Of a DNA stretch of 64,000 bases, positions 1-10,442 are shown in pieces. Made by a program: the position numbers and the translations under genes. The notes beneath the pieces were generated by a model. It worked only from the letters and a program-made list of their open reading frames with translations, did not search any database and had not been told where the DNA came from. Within the stretch, counting starts at the first letter, position 1. Each line of letters opens with the position of its first letter. Source of the stretch: Theocolax elegans (Eukaryota; Arthropoda; Insecta; Hymenoptera; Cerocephalidae); contig CM047426.1 of NCBI GenBank assembly GCA_026168455.1, forward strand, positions 70,273,986 through 70,337,985. Direction: 5' to 3'.

Positions 1-622
1 CAGCTTGGACTCCTCAGTAAGGAACTGGAGATCTTACCTTAGACGCCTGTCGCAAGATGAACCGCGACGCCAGCAAGATGTTCTGCGGCTATATATATAG
101 AAAAGAGACGACGATCTCTACAACGAGTGTAGAGATATAGTCGTCTCCATCTGGTGGTGGGAAAAACCACCAGCCAGAGTGCGACGTATGCGACCTAGTC
201 GCCGGTTATTTGAAAAATGAATCTATCGTTCGTAAATTTCTATATATGTATGTATTATCGGTCACACCGAACTAAATAAATTACTTTTAGAATAAAGTAG
301 GCTCATTGTACTCTTTGTCCACTATGGTTGGTGGAATTTCCCAGAGCACGGCCTTTATTAAAACAATTAAAGGCGTTTCGTCCTCGATCTCCAGCTTGGA
401 CTCTTCAGTAAGGAACTGGAGATCTTACCTTAGACGCCTGTCGCAAGATGAACCGCGACGCCAGCAAGATGTTCTGCGGCTATATATATAGAAAAGAGAC
501 GACGATCTCTACAACGAGTGTAGAGATATAGTCGTCTCCATCTGGTGGTGGGAAAAACCACCAGCCAGAGTGCGACGTATGCGACCTAGTCGCCGGTTAT
601 TTGAAAAATGAATCTATCGTTC
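1..622 (+). repeat. 391-bp hammerhead repeat array, forward units (ribozyme on minus strand)
   Basis: About 1.6 units of a 391-bp sequence repeat in tandem: the block beginning cagcttggac at position 1 returns at 392. The ribozyme motif lies on the minus strand here. The array runs off the left edge of the window and ends at about 622, where the same sequence continues in reverse orientation. Small ORFs inside units (such as 306-491) come from repeated non-coding sequence and are not genes. Confidence 0.93.
372..438 (-). ncRNA. Type III hammerhead ribozyme motif, N7 = A variant
   Basis: Read on the minus strand: GGCGUC (stem III 5' side plus cleavage site), UAAGG hairpin CCUUA (stem I), core CUGAAGA, stem II GUCC/GGAC, then GAAA and CGCC closing stem III. 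This copy differs from the others at the one variable position of the CUGANGA core (A instead of G), so the catalytic core is kept. Confidence 0.85.
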
Positions 623-1299
623 GATCGAGGACGAAACGCCTTTAATTGTTTTTAATAAAGGCCGTGCTCTGGGAAATTCCACCAACCATAGTGGACAAAG
701 AGTACAATGAGCCTACTTTATTCTAAAAGTAATTTATTTAGTTCGGTGTGACCGGATAATACATACATATATAGAAATTTACGAACGATAGATTCATTTT
801 CAAATAACCGGCGACTAGGTCGCATACTCGCACTCTGGCTGGTGGTTTTTCCCACCACCAGATGGAGACGACTATATCTCTACACTCGTTGTAGAGATCG
901 TCGTCTCTTTTCTATATATATAGCCGCAGAACATCTTGCTGGCGTCGCGGTTCATCTTGCGACAGGCGTCTAAGGTAAGATCTCCAGTTCCTTACTGAGG
1001 AGTCCAAGCTGGAGATCGAGGACGAAACGCCTTTAATTGTTTTTAATAAAGGCCGTGCTCTGGGAAATTCCACCAACCATAGTGGACAAAGAGTACAATG
1101 AGCCTACTTTATTCTAAAAGTAATTTATTTAGTTCGGTGTGACCGATAATACATACATATATAGAAATTTACGAACGATAGATTCATTTTTCAAATAACC
1201 GGCGACTAGGTCGCATACGTCGCACTCTGGCTGGTGGTTTTTCCCACCACCAATGGAGACGACTATATCTCTACACTCGTTGTAGAGATCGTCGTCTCT
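623..1299 (-). repeat. 391-bp hammerhead repeat array, reversed units (ribozyme on plus strand)
   Basis: The same unit as at 1-622, in reverse orientation. It starts inside the ribozyme (about ATCGAGGACG at 624) directly after the forward copy ends at ...ATCGTTCG. It holds one complete ribozyme (965-1031) and stops abruptly at 1299 within the long GACGAC/GTCGTC hairpin. Beyond that the sequence is AT-rich and unrelated. Confidence 0.92.
965..1031 (+). ncRNA. Type III hammerhead ribozyme motif (reference copy)
   Basis: The order is GGCGU (965-969), cleavage nucleotide C970, stem I UAAGG/CCUUA, core CUGAGGA, stem II GUCC/GGAC with a 14-nt loop, GAAA (1024-1027), and CGCC. GGCGU pairs with ACGCC to give a 5-bp open stem III, which defines type III. 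The stem I loop contains AUCUCCAG and the stem II loop CUGGAGAU, which are exact reverse complements. All invariant core residues of the hammerhead family are present. The structure was derived by hand; activity is inferred. Confidence 0.9.
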
Positions 1300-2327
1300 T
1301 GCAGATAATTCCATATATAATACTTGCAGATATTTTCCACGAAGATGTGAGAATACGCAAGTATAATGATAATTGTTAACTGATAAAATAAATATTTTCA
1401 TTTCTTGCTTCTATCTTTTTTTCTACTTAGAAAAACTTCCAATTTTCATCAACTTAAGATTTGGTATTAAAAAGTAGATAAATTGTTTTAAGAAGTTGTT
1501 TGAATAGAAAGCACTAAAATGAAGTGGAATAATCGACAAGTATTTTGTACCACATCGTAAATCTAATATTTTACTTTAATTATTAAGAATAAAATCAAAC
1601 CATGATCACAGTATTTGCAAAAAGTTACTGCAATTGAAAGTACTGAAATCAAAATAAAATCGTCAAGTATTTTGCGCTACATAACAATAAATAAATGTTT
1701 TAAATTTTATTTACCAATATATTTTTTTGATAATCAAATAAATTTTGTTCCAGGCGCTATGGATGAATATGAACTCAACTCACTTGACGCCAGCGCCATT
1801 GATACACGCATATTCTTGGGTGGCGAATTGTGAAAATTATACACTGCTGAGTACTGACTGCCCTTAAGCACTTATCAGACGGGTGGCGCAAGTATTATTT
1901 TAGTTTAAAAGAATAAATAAAAGACACTTCATGGTGGGAAGTTTGAAATGGAGAAATAATTTTTATTTTAGACAATAAATACGATTTCTGTTTATTTGAA
2001 TACCAAGTATCTTTTTAAAATATTTACTTATAGAAAATGAATGTAAGTTTCCGTCGAATCAATTCTATAATAAAATTTAAATATAAGTATTTATTTTTAT
2101 TTAATTTATTAATAAATAGAATTTCGGGTAAATTATAAGTTGACTGGCTAAAGCAATCGTTATTACTATCCGAACTATAAATTCACGAGCATAAAATACA
2201 ATGAAATAAGTATTTGTACAAATATTGATACAAGGTAATAATTGTGCAGATTATTACCAATAACTTTAAAATTATTACTCACAATTGTTGCAAAGAAAAA
2301 TTGTGATTATATTCAACAAACTCCAAT
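1300..2327. other. AT-rich flank between the two hammerhead arrays
   Basis: No coding region recognised. Positions 1336-1745 are repeated in inverted orientation at about 4717-5102. The rest (1746-2327) is low-complexity AT-rich sequence with no partner in the window. Confidence 0.6.
1336..1745 (+). repeat. Left arm of about 0.4-kb inverted repeat flanking the second hammerhead array
   Basis: Nearly identical, apart from small indels of which one is about 30 bp, to the reverse complement of about 4717-5102. Shared stretches include ccatgatcacagtatttgc and tcgtcaagtattttgcgcta. The arms enclose 1746-4716, including the array 2341-4465. Confidence 0.88.
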
Positions 2328-2342
2328 AACAAAATTTACTAT
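2328..2342 (+). repeat. 15-bp direct repeat at left edge of hammerhead array
   Basis: AACAAAATTTACTAT occurs at 2328-2342 and again at 4466-4480, exactly bracketing the array, as a target-site duplication would. The last bases could also belong to the repeat unit, so the true duplication may be 13-15 bp. Confidence 0.7.
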
Positions 2343-2471
2343 ATATGTATGTATTATCGGTCACACCGAACTAAATAAATTACTTTTAGAATAAAGTAGG
2401 CTCATTGTACTCTTTGTCCACTATGGTTGGTGGAATTTCCCAGAGCACGGCCTTTATTAAAAACAATTAAA

Positions 2472-2538
2472 GGCGTTTCGTCCTCGATCTCCAGCTTGGA
2501 CTCCTCAGTAAGGAACTGGAGATCTTACCTTAGACGCC
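2472..2538 (-). ncRNA. Type III hammerhead ribozyme motif
   Basis: Complete copy on the minus strand with core CUGAGGA, GAAA, stems I-III and both complementary loops, the same as the 965-1031 copy. Confidence 0.88.
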
Positions 2539-2861
2539 TGTCGCAAGATGAACCGCGACGCCAGCAAGATGTTCTGCGGCTATATATAGAAAAGAGACGA
2601 CGATCTCTACAACGAGTGTAGAGATATAGTCGTCTCCATCTGGTGGTGGGAAAAACCACCAGCCAGAGTGCGACGTATGCGACCTAGTCGCCGGTTATTT
2701 GAAAAATGAATCTATCGTTCGTAAATTTCTATATATGTATGTATTATCGGTCACACCGAACTAAATAAATTACTTTTAGAATAAAGTAGGCTCATTGTAC
2801 TCTTTGTCCACTATGGTTGGTGGAATTTCCCAGAGCACGGCCTTTATTAAAAACAATTAAA

Positions 2862-2929
2862 GGCGTTTCGTCCTCGATCTCCAGCTTGGACTCCTTCAGT
2901 AAGGAACTGGAGATCTTACCTTAGACGCC
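2862..2929 (-). ncRNA. Hammerhead ribozyme copy with 1-nt core insertion (probably inactive)
   Basis: Same architecture, but the core reads CUGAAGGAG, one nucleotide longer than CUGANGAG. The insertion falls inside the catalytic core between C3 and stem II, so this copy is expected to be inactive while its neighbours are intact. Confidence 0.75.
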
Positions 2930-3454
2930 TGTCGCAAGATGAACCGCGACGCCAGCAAGATGTTCTGCGGCTATATATATAGAAAAGAGACGACGATCTC
3001 TACAACGAGTGTAGAGATATAGTCGTCTCCATCTGGTGGTGGGAAAACCACCAGCCAGAGTGCGACGTATGCGACCTAGTCGCCGGTTATTTGAAAAATG
3101 AATCTATCGTTCGATCGAGGACGAACACCTTTAATTGTTTTAATAAAGGCCGTGCTCTGGGAAATTCCACCAACCATAGTGGACAAAGAGTACAATGAGC
3201 CTACTTTATTCTAAAAGTAATTTATTTAGTTCGGTGTGACCGATAATACATACATATATAGAAATTTACGAACGATAGATTCATTTTTCAAATAACCGGC
3301 GACTAGGTCGCATACGTCGCACTCTGGCTGGTGGTTTTTCCCACCACCAGATGGAGACGACTATATCTCTACACTCGTTGTAGAGATCGTCGTCTCTTTT
3401 CTATATATATAGCCGCCAGAACATCTTGCTGGCGTCGCGGTTCATCTTGCGACA

Positions 3455-3521
3455 GGCGTCTAAGGTAAGATCTCCAGTTCCTTACTGAGGAGTCCAAGCT
3501 GGAGATCGAGGACGAAACGCC
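3455..3521 (+). ncRNA. Type III hammerhead ribozyme motif
   Basis: Complete plus-strand copy with predicted cleavage after C3460. It is the first of three in tandem. The next predicted cleavage site is after 3851, giving a 391-nt monomer. Confidence 0.9.
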
Positions 3522-3845
3522 TTTAATTGTTTTTAATAAAGGCCGTGCTCTGGGAAATTCCACCAACCATAGTGGACAAAGAGTACAATGAGCCTACTTT
3601 ATTCTAAAAGTAATTTATTTAGTTCGGTGTGACCGATAATACATACATATATAGAAATTTACGAACGATAGATTCATTTTCAAATAACCGGCGACTAGGT
3701 CGCATACGTCGCACTCTGGCTGGTGGTTTTTCCCACCACCAGATGGAGACGACTATATCTCTACACTCGTTGTAGAGATCGTCGTCTCTTTTCTATATAT
3801 ATAGCCGCAGAACATCTTGCTGGCGTCGCGGTTCATCTTGCGACA

Positions 3846-3912
3846 GGCGTCTAAGGTAAGATCTCCAGTTCCTTACTGAGGAGTCCAAGCTGGAGATCGA
3901 GGACGAAACGCC
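3846..3912 (+). ncRNA. Type III hammerhead ribozyme motif
   Basis: Complete plus-strand copy with predicted cleavage after 3851. The next cleavage site is after 4243, giving a 392-nt monomer. Confidence 0.9.
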
Positions 3913-4237
3913 TTTAATTGTTTTTAATAAAGGCCGTGCTCTGGGAAATTCCACCAACCATAGTGGACAAAGAGTACAATGAGCCTACTTTATTCTAAAA
4001 GTAATTTATTTAGTTCGGTGTGACCGATAATACATACATATATAGAAATTTACGAACGATAGATTCATTTTTCAAATAACCGGCGACTAGGTCGCATACG
4101 TCGCACTCTGGCTGGTGGTTTTTCCCACCACCAGATGGAGACGACTATATCTCTACACTCGTTGTAGAGATCGTCGTCTCTTTTCTATATATATAGCCGC
4201 AGAACATCTTGCTGGCGTCGCGGTTCATCTTGCGACA

Positions 4238-4304
4238 GGCGTCTAAGGTAAGATCTCCAGTTCCTTACTGAGGAGTCCAAGCTGGAGATCGAGGACGAAA
4301 CGCC
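4238..4304 (+). ncRNA. Type III hammerhead ribozyme motif
   Basis: Complete plus-strand copy with predicted cleavage after 4243. It is the last ribozyme of the tandem run before the array ends at 4465. Confidence 0.9.
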
Positions 4305-4465
4305 TTTAATTGTTTTTAATAAAGGCCGTGCTCTGGGAAATTCCACCAACCATAGTGGACAAAGAGTACAATGAGCCTACTTTATTCTAAAAGTAATTTA
4401 TTTAGTTCGGTGTGACCGATAATACATACATATATAGAAATTTACGAACGATAGATTCATTTTTC

Positions 4466-4480
4466 AACAAAATTTACTAT
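4466..4480 (+). repeat. 15-bp direct repeat at right edge of hammerhead array
   Basis: Second copy of AACAAAATTTACTAT (see 2328-2342). Confidence 0.7.
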
Positions 4481-4716
4481 TCAAAAACTAATATCACGTC
4501 TTTTATTAGACAACATTTAATCACTTAGAAATATTTACGAAATAAGTTTTAGTTGCACATAAGTTATATTATGAATTTTTAACGCTAGATTCAAAAACCG
4601 TTCGCACACATAATTAAACAGATTGCAAATAAATACTATACACACTTATCATATAAATTTTACTAAAATTTTACATATGAAGTTATATTATTTTATTTAT
4701 TTTAATTACATACATT

Positions 4717-5102
4717 GAAATTTATTTGATTATCAAAAAAATAGATTGGTAAATAAAATTTAAAACATTTATTTATTATTATGTAGCGCAAAATACTTGA
4801 CGATTTTATTTTGATTTCAGTACTTTCAATTGCAGTAACTTTTTGCAAATACTGTGATCATGGTTTGATTTTATTCTTAATAATTAAAGTAAAATATTAG
4901 ATTTACGATGTGGTACAAAATACTTGTCGATTATTCCACTTCATTTCAGTGCTTTCTATTCAAACAACTTCTTAATAATAATTTATCTACTTTTTAATAC
5001 CAAATCTTAAGTTGTTGAAAATTTGAAGTTTTTCTAAGTAGAAAAAAAGATAAGATTTAACAATTATAATTATACTTGCGTATTCTCACACCTTCGTGGA
5101 AG
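4717..5102 (-). repeat. Right arm of about 0.4-kb inverted repeat
   Basis: Reverse complement of 1336-1745. It lacks the roughly 30-bp segment present at about 1380-1410 of the left arm. Confidence 0.88.
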
Positions 5103-6474
5103 CTGTTATTTCAAAATACTTTCTATTCCTAAAACTTGATGTTATAAATTTAATATAATAAATGATACATTCTTTACATGTTTACATCTTTAACTCGTTT
5201 TGGCCATTGTTTTCTTTGAATTATCAGATTATTTATTTTAAAGCGCTGATTATTATCAATAGTTACAATAAACTTTGAAATTTCATTAATTCCATAACTT
5301 TTTAATTTTAAATATGTAATACATTGTTATCAAATGTACTCTCACCAACAATTTTATTTATTCCGTTTAGTTTGATAATATAAAGTGGAACTAAAAGAGA
5401 TCTAATTACTGGCTAGCTGTAATCAATATCTCTAAACAGCAAGCCATCATTTTAATAAAGAAACTTATTTTTATGCAAATAAGAGAATGGTACTGCATTG
5501 AGTTTATATAACTATAAGAATACCTATAAAAATATTGTATACATTACATCTTACATAAACTATGCAAAATCATTTGATATTTTCTTATACATTAGTTATT
5601 CCTTCGTAATGCAGTAATTTTGGTTATTTTGGGGCAATATAGGTATATGCTAGATTTCAGTATGTATAGAGTTAAGCAATTTGAAGTATACGTAAGTGCG
5701 TGGTATACGTTTATGTATACGTTTTATATACTGCTGATATGTCGTTCACAATAGTGCCGAGCGCGTGGGGACGCTTCTCCTCTCTGGATGCCGCCACTGC
5801 GATCTCTCCTCCCACGATGCTGCTATCCGGTTGCCGCGCGTTGGCTCGATTCTTTTTTTGGATAAGCTTTACATTGACAGGTATGCATTCAATTTGAATA
5901 TTTTATTGTTTAATGTTGGGAGATATATTTTTATATATATACTGAAAAATGTGGAGATACTTTTCTACCACTCCAATGTAACTGCATAAATTTTTGCAAT
6001 GCTCATGCTAACAAATTCATTATAAGGCAAAAAATCTACATTTCTATTAATATTTCGGGCACTTTTCCCAGACATTTTGACCATAAGTGATTTTAATGAT
6101 TTAGACCCACTCTGGAAATGTATAGGCCGTTTCTGACTACAAAAAGACATCTTTTAGACAGTATTAGGTTTCCAGAGTCCAGAGCGGAATTGCTGATTTT
6201 CACATTTTCACAAAAAGTTCAGAAAATTTTACAAAAAAAAGTCATAATTATGTTTTTTGTGAAAAATGCATCCTCTGAGAACTACAAATTCATGTAAATA
6301 GGCATTTAATGCAAAAAAGTGCTAAAATGTCAACTATGACTCTCCGTAACTTAAAATAATGGCCCCGAAAAAATCTGAAAAAATTCAGAACTACTGGACA
6401 CCTCTAAAACATATTCCCACAGTTATAGCAATATTAATTTTTTTCATCTTTGATTTCACAAAGAACCACTCATA
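5103..6474. other. Gene-free AT-rich interval
   Basis: No recognisable coding region. A GC-richer patch at 5755-5865 contains only short ORFs without family resemblance. A C-run (6501-6510) lies just right of a possible Tc1-type end at about 6475-6500. Confidence 0.5.
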
Positions 6475-6881
6475 TATAGACTACCAGTCACGTACTTTTA
6501 CCCCCCCCCCCAGGAGTACAATCGGTGGAACTTTAAAGTTCTGTATCTTTTAATACCTTTCGATTCGCCTGGCTTACTTATATAAAATACTATTTTTTGA
6601 AACTGTTTAATGGCAATAAACTAGTTTCAAAAAACGAATTTTTGAACACTTTCTTAAATTCAATGCAGTTTTCAAAAGATTGACGAAACCAAAAAGTTAT
6701 CGAGATAGAATTTTAGCTTTTTTTAAGAGCTTTCGACTGTTCTTTTTTCATTCTTGTAACGTTATTTTAATCAAAGTTACGGTAGTTTTTGCTCGAAAAA
6801 AGTCTTTATTTTAAATTTTGTTCATTTTGCTAACTTAATTTTTAGCAATAATATATATGATAAATATTTGTATAAAAAAGA

Positions 6882-7558
6882 TTAAACTTTTTTTTCATCG
6901 AAATGTCCCTCTTTATGCTTAATCATAGCGTTACATATCCTCGGCATTCTTGCAACTAGTTTTTCCAATGGGTCCTGTTGAAGAGTTTTCCATTCGTTTT
7001 GCAAGATTTCCCACAAATTAGTTGCAGAACTTGGACAACACTTTCTCACACATCGATCGAGTTCTTTCCATAATAATTCGATAGGGTTCAAATCGGGGGA
7101 TTGTGGTGGCCATTGCATGACTTTCAGCTTTTTTGTTTTTGTAAATTTAGTAAATAATTTTTACATAAAATGGACATATTCTTGGGATCATTATCCTGTT
7201 GAAATATAAATTGTGGTCCAATTAATCGCAATCCTGAAGTTACTGCATGTTTTTGTAATGTACGCTTATAACTTTCTTTTCTTAGGACGTCATCAATTTT
7301 AATAAGATCGCATACTTTTGATCCAGCAAAATACCCCCATACCATGACTGAACCACCACCATGCTTTACGCTAGGAATTAAACAAACTAATATCTTTATA
7401 AAAATTAAAATCTAACTCTCCTTCTTACATAAACTCTTCTTCTATTTCCAAAAATTTCAAATTTTGACTCATCGGACCAAAGGACTTTCTTCCAATCATC
7501 AATTTTCCAATCTTTGTCTGTTCTTGCCCACTGTAAACGTTTGTTTTTATTAACTTTT
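6882..7558 (-). pseudogene. Tc1-like transposase fragment, copy A
   Basis: Catalytic part of a Tc1/mariner-superfamily DDE transposase, the nuclear enzyme that excises and inserts its element. Minus-strand pieces are, in order: LWSDESKFEIFG (first Asp, about 7435-7480), HGGGSVMVWGYF then FQQDNDPKN (second Asp, about 7190-7225), and SPDLNPIELLWKELD (Glu, about 7070-7110). The reading frame is broken near 7120 and near 7400. The DNA-binding N-terminus is missing, because the sequence switches at about 7559 to a truncated LTR. The poly-A-like tract at 6780-6890 and the region to about 6475 may be its 3' end. Confidence 0.88.
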
Positions 7559-8468
7559 ACCGTCTCCGCGCAGTGCGAGCGCGGCCTTACAGCGAGAGCG
7601 GCTTGGTGTTGTTGTTGGCGTACTGCTAGGCTGTTCGAGTGAGACGACGACGACGACGATGATGACGACCAGCTGGCGACGGCGAGGCTGCTGTTTGGTA
7701 ATTATAACCTCGTTCCTTATTATTTATCGGCTAATCGATCCATGAATTTGTTTCCAGGTGGACGACGAACCTTACTGCCGTGGTTAACGAGTCGTGGCTG
7801 CTCGGCGGATGCATGTACGTGTCGCTATCTCCGTCTCTCTCTACTTCGTGGCTTCTTTGCTGCTGAGACGTCTCTTCAGGACGTTGGCTCCGGAGGTTGT
7901 TCCTCGGGTCTACTGCGCAGCTGCTATCATACGGTAAGGAGTAACTTGACAGGTGCCTCGTTATTTAGTTAGTATATGTGAGCAATGTTTATGCTCACAT
8001 AACCTCTAACCCTGGCTCCTATACCCCTCTACTCCTGTACACAGTCTTGTGTACTCCTATCTGCTCATTAGTGTTGAAAACATATTCATTATTATGTTTT
8101 ACAGGTTGATCTCCCTGTACGAGTTTGTTGCTGCTGCTGGCTCCTTCAGGATTGAGGCTCTATGGATATGCTGTTTGATTGCTGCAGCTGCAACAGCCGT
8201 CTTCCTTATACTTTGCACTTCGATGCCCTGTCCATGCTCTTATGCTGCCTTCGTACTCAGCTGATGTCTCCAGGCTCTCCGAGTGCTGTTCGCCCTGCAT
8301 ATAGCCTCTTGGTGGCTACTGGTTCCTCGACTTCTGTGTGTGCTGGGCTCCGCTTCTGTTCCAGGTGTAGCTTGTTCGGCTTTAGGGGGTTATCTTCTAA
8401 TATACGTAGCCTAGGGATATGTGTGCTCGGTGCTAGGCTTATTTGACAGGCACACTTGCCTTGTCACA
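7559..8468 (-). mobile_element. Truncated gypsy-1 LTR, copy A
   Basis: Matches 19679-20659 of the right LTR, ending at TTGTCACA on the plus strand. The first about 530 bp (plus-strand order) are missing, replaced by Tc1 sequence. ORFs here (7742-7972, 8162-8446) are LTR sequence, also present in the other two LTR copies, and are not genes. Confidence 0.85.
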
Positions 8469-8784
8469 CTCCCCCACCAAACTGAAGTTACGCGGAGTCG
8501 TAACTGAATTAATACAAAATAAAATAAACCTAGTAATATAATCGAATATTGCACGCTTTCTTAAATTCAATGCAGTTTTCAAAAGATTGACGAAACCAAA
8601 AAGTTATCGAGATAGAATTTTAGCTTTTTTTAAGAGCTTTCGACTGTTCTTTTTTCATTCTTGTAACGTTATTTTAATCAAAGTTACGGTAGTTTTTGCT
8701 CGAAAAAAGTCTTTATTTTAAATTTTTTCATTTTGCTAACTTAATTTTTAGCAATAATATATATAAATATTTGTATAAAAAAGA

Positions 8785-9460
8785 TTAAACTTTTTTTTCA
8801 TCGAAATGTCCCTCTTTATGCTTAATCATAGCGTTACATATCCTCGGCATTCTTGCAACTAGTTTTTCCAATGGGTCCTGTTGAAGAGTTTTCCATTCGT
8901 TTTGCAAGATTTCCCACAAATTAGTTGCAGAACTTGGACAACACTTTCTCACACATCGATCGAGTTCTTTCCATAATAATTCGATAGGGTTCAAATCGGG
9001 GGATTGTGGTGGCCATTGCATGACTTTCAGCTTTTTTGTTTTTGTAAATTTAGTAAATAATTTTTACATAAAATGGACATATTCTTGGGATCATTATCCT
9101 GTTGAAATATAAATTGTGGTCCAATTAATCGCAATCCTGAAGTTACTGCATGTTTTTGTAATGTACGCTTATAACTTTCTTTTCTTAGGACGTCATCAAT
9201 TTTAATAAGATCGCATACTTTTGATCCAGCAAAATACCCCCATACCATGACTGAACCACCACCATGCTTTACGCTAGGAATTAAACAAACTAATATCTTT
9301 ATAAAAATTAAAATCTAACTCTCCTTCTTACATAAACTCTTCTTCTATTTCCAAAAATTTCAAATTTTGACTCATCGGACCAAAGGACTTTCTTCCAATC
9401 ATCAATTTTCCAATCTTTGTCTGTTCTTGCCCACTGTAAACGTTTGTTTTTATTAACTTT
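8785..9460 (-). pseudogene. Tc1-like transposase fragment, copy B
   Basis: Essentially identical to 6882-7558 and carries the same frame breaks, so the gene was already dead when the segment duplicated. It has the same three catalytic blocks (WSDES, QQDNDPKN, SPDLNPIE) and the same fusion to the truncated LTR at about 9462. Confidence 0.88.
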
Positions 9461-9461
9461 T

Positions 9462-10442
9462 ACCGTCTCCGCGCAGTGCGAGCGCGGCCTTACAGCGAGA
9501 GCGGCTTGGTGTTGTTGTTGGCGTACTGCTAGGCTGTTCGAGTGAGACGACGACGACGACGATGATGACGACCAGCTGGCGACGGCGAGGCTGCTGTTTG
9601 GTAATTATAACCTCGTTCCTTATTATTTATCGGCTAATCGATCCATGAATTTGTTTCCAGGTGGACGACGAACCTTACTGCCGTGGTTAACGAGTCGTGG
9701 CTGCTCGGCGGATGCATGTACGTGTCGCTATCTCCGTCTCTCTCTACTTCGTGGCTTCTTTGCTGCTGAGACGTCTCTTCAGGACGTTGGCTCCGGAGGT
9801 TGTTCCTCGGGTCTACTGCGCAGCTGCTATCATACGGTAAGGAGTAACTTGACAGGTGCCTCGTTATTTAGTTAGTATATGTGAGCAATGTTTATGCTCA
9901 CATAACCTCTAACCCTGGCTCCTATACACCTCTACTCCTGTACACAGTCTTGTGTACTCCTATCTGCTCATTAGTGTTGAAAACATATTCATTATTATGT
10001 TTTACAGGTTGATCTCCCTGTACGAGTTTGTTGCTGCTGCTGGCTCCTTCAGGATTGAGGCTCTATGGATATGCTGTTTTGATTGCTGCAGCTGCAACAG
10101 CCGTCTTCCTTATACTTTGCACTTCGATGCCCTGTCCATGCTCTTATGCTGCCTTCGTACTCAGCTGATGTCTCCAGGCTCTCCGAGTGCTGTTCGCCCT
10201 GCATATAGCCTCTTGGTGGCTACTGGTTTCCTCGACTTCTGTGTGTGCTGGCTCCGCTTCTGTTCCAGGGTGTAGCTTGTTCGGCTTTAGGGGGTTATCT
10301 TCTAATATACGTAGCTAGGGATATGTGTGCTCGGTGCTAGGCTTATTTAGTATACGGTTTAGGTAGATAAATTGGGTAATAGGTAGATAGGAATGTGTGT
10401 GTGCTCGCTTTGCACCATGACAGGCACACTTGCCTTGTCACA
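9462..10442 (-). mobile_element. Truncated 3' LTR of gypsy-1
   Basis: Matches 19679-20659 and ends with CTTGTCACA at 10442, next to the polypurine tract. Read on the minus strand it begins TGTGACAAGG. It is truncated where the Tc1 fragment abuts. Confidence 0.87.

Larger units (their letters stand above)
2343..3112 (+). repeat. 391-bp hammerhead repeat array, forward units
   Basis: About two units of the 391-bp repeat with ribozymes on the minus strand (2472-2538 and the damaged 2862-2929). It ends at the same head-to-head junction seen at 622 (ATCGTTCG followed by ATCGAGGACG). Confidence 0.92.
3113..4465 (-). repeat. 391-bp hammerhead repeat array, reversed units
   Basis: About 3.4 units in reverse orientation with three intact plus-strand ribozymes, the longest clean tandem run in the window. 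The first partial unit at the junction has small deletions (GAACACC instead of GAAACGCC). The array ends at 4465 against the 15-bp direct repeat. Confidence 0.92.
6650..8556 (+). repeat. Tandem duplication unit A (Tc1 fragment + truncated LTR)
   Basis: 1907 bp that recurs immediately downstream (8557-10535) with an offset of about 1903-1907. It covers the Tc1 fragment, the truncated LTR (7559-8468) and about 90 bp of retroelement interior. Unit A lacks about 70 bp near 8450 that unit B keeps. Confidence 0.9.

Noticed and set aside
1..4465. Protein-coding role for the repeated ORF MVEFPRARPLLKTIKG...
   Set aside because: It lies antisense across the ribozyme, varies by frameshift between units and has no codon-like conservation.
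2343..4465. Plant-type retrozyme with LTRs, primer-binding site and polypurine tract
   Set aside because: I see no PBS or PPT next to the units; only the ribozyme and tandem layout are shared with retrozymes.
7345..7440. Intron in the Tc1-like transposase
   Set aside because: GT...AG ends exist, but removing the segment does not restore the conserved frame, so a frameshift is the simpler reading.
7742..10275. ORFs MNLFPGGRRTLLPWL... and MYSYLLISVENIF...
   Set aside because: They recur in all three copies of one LTR, with frame changes between copies; they are LTR sequence, not genes.
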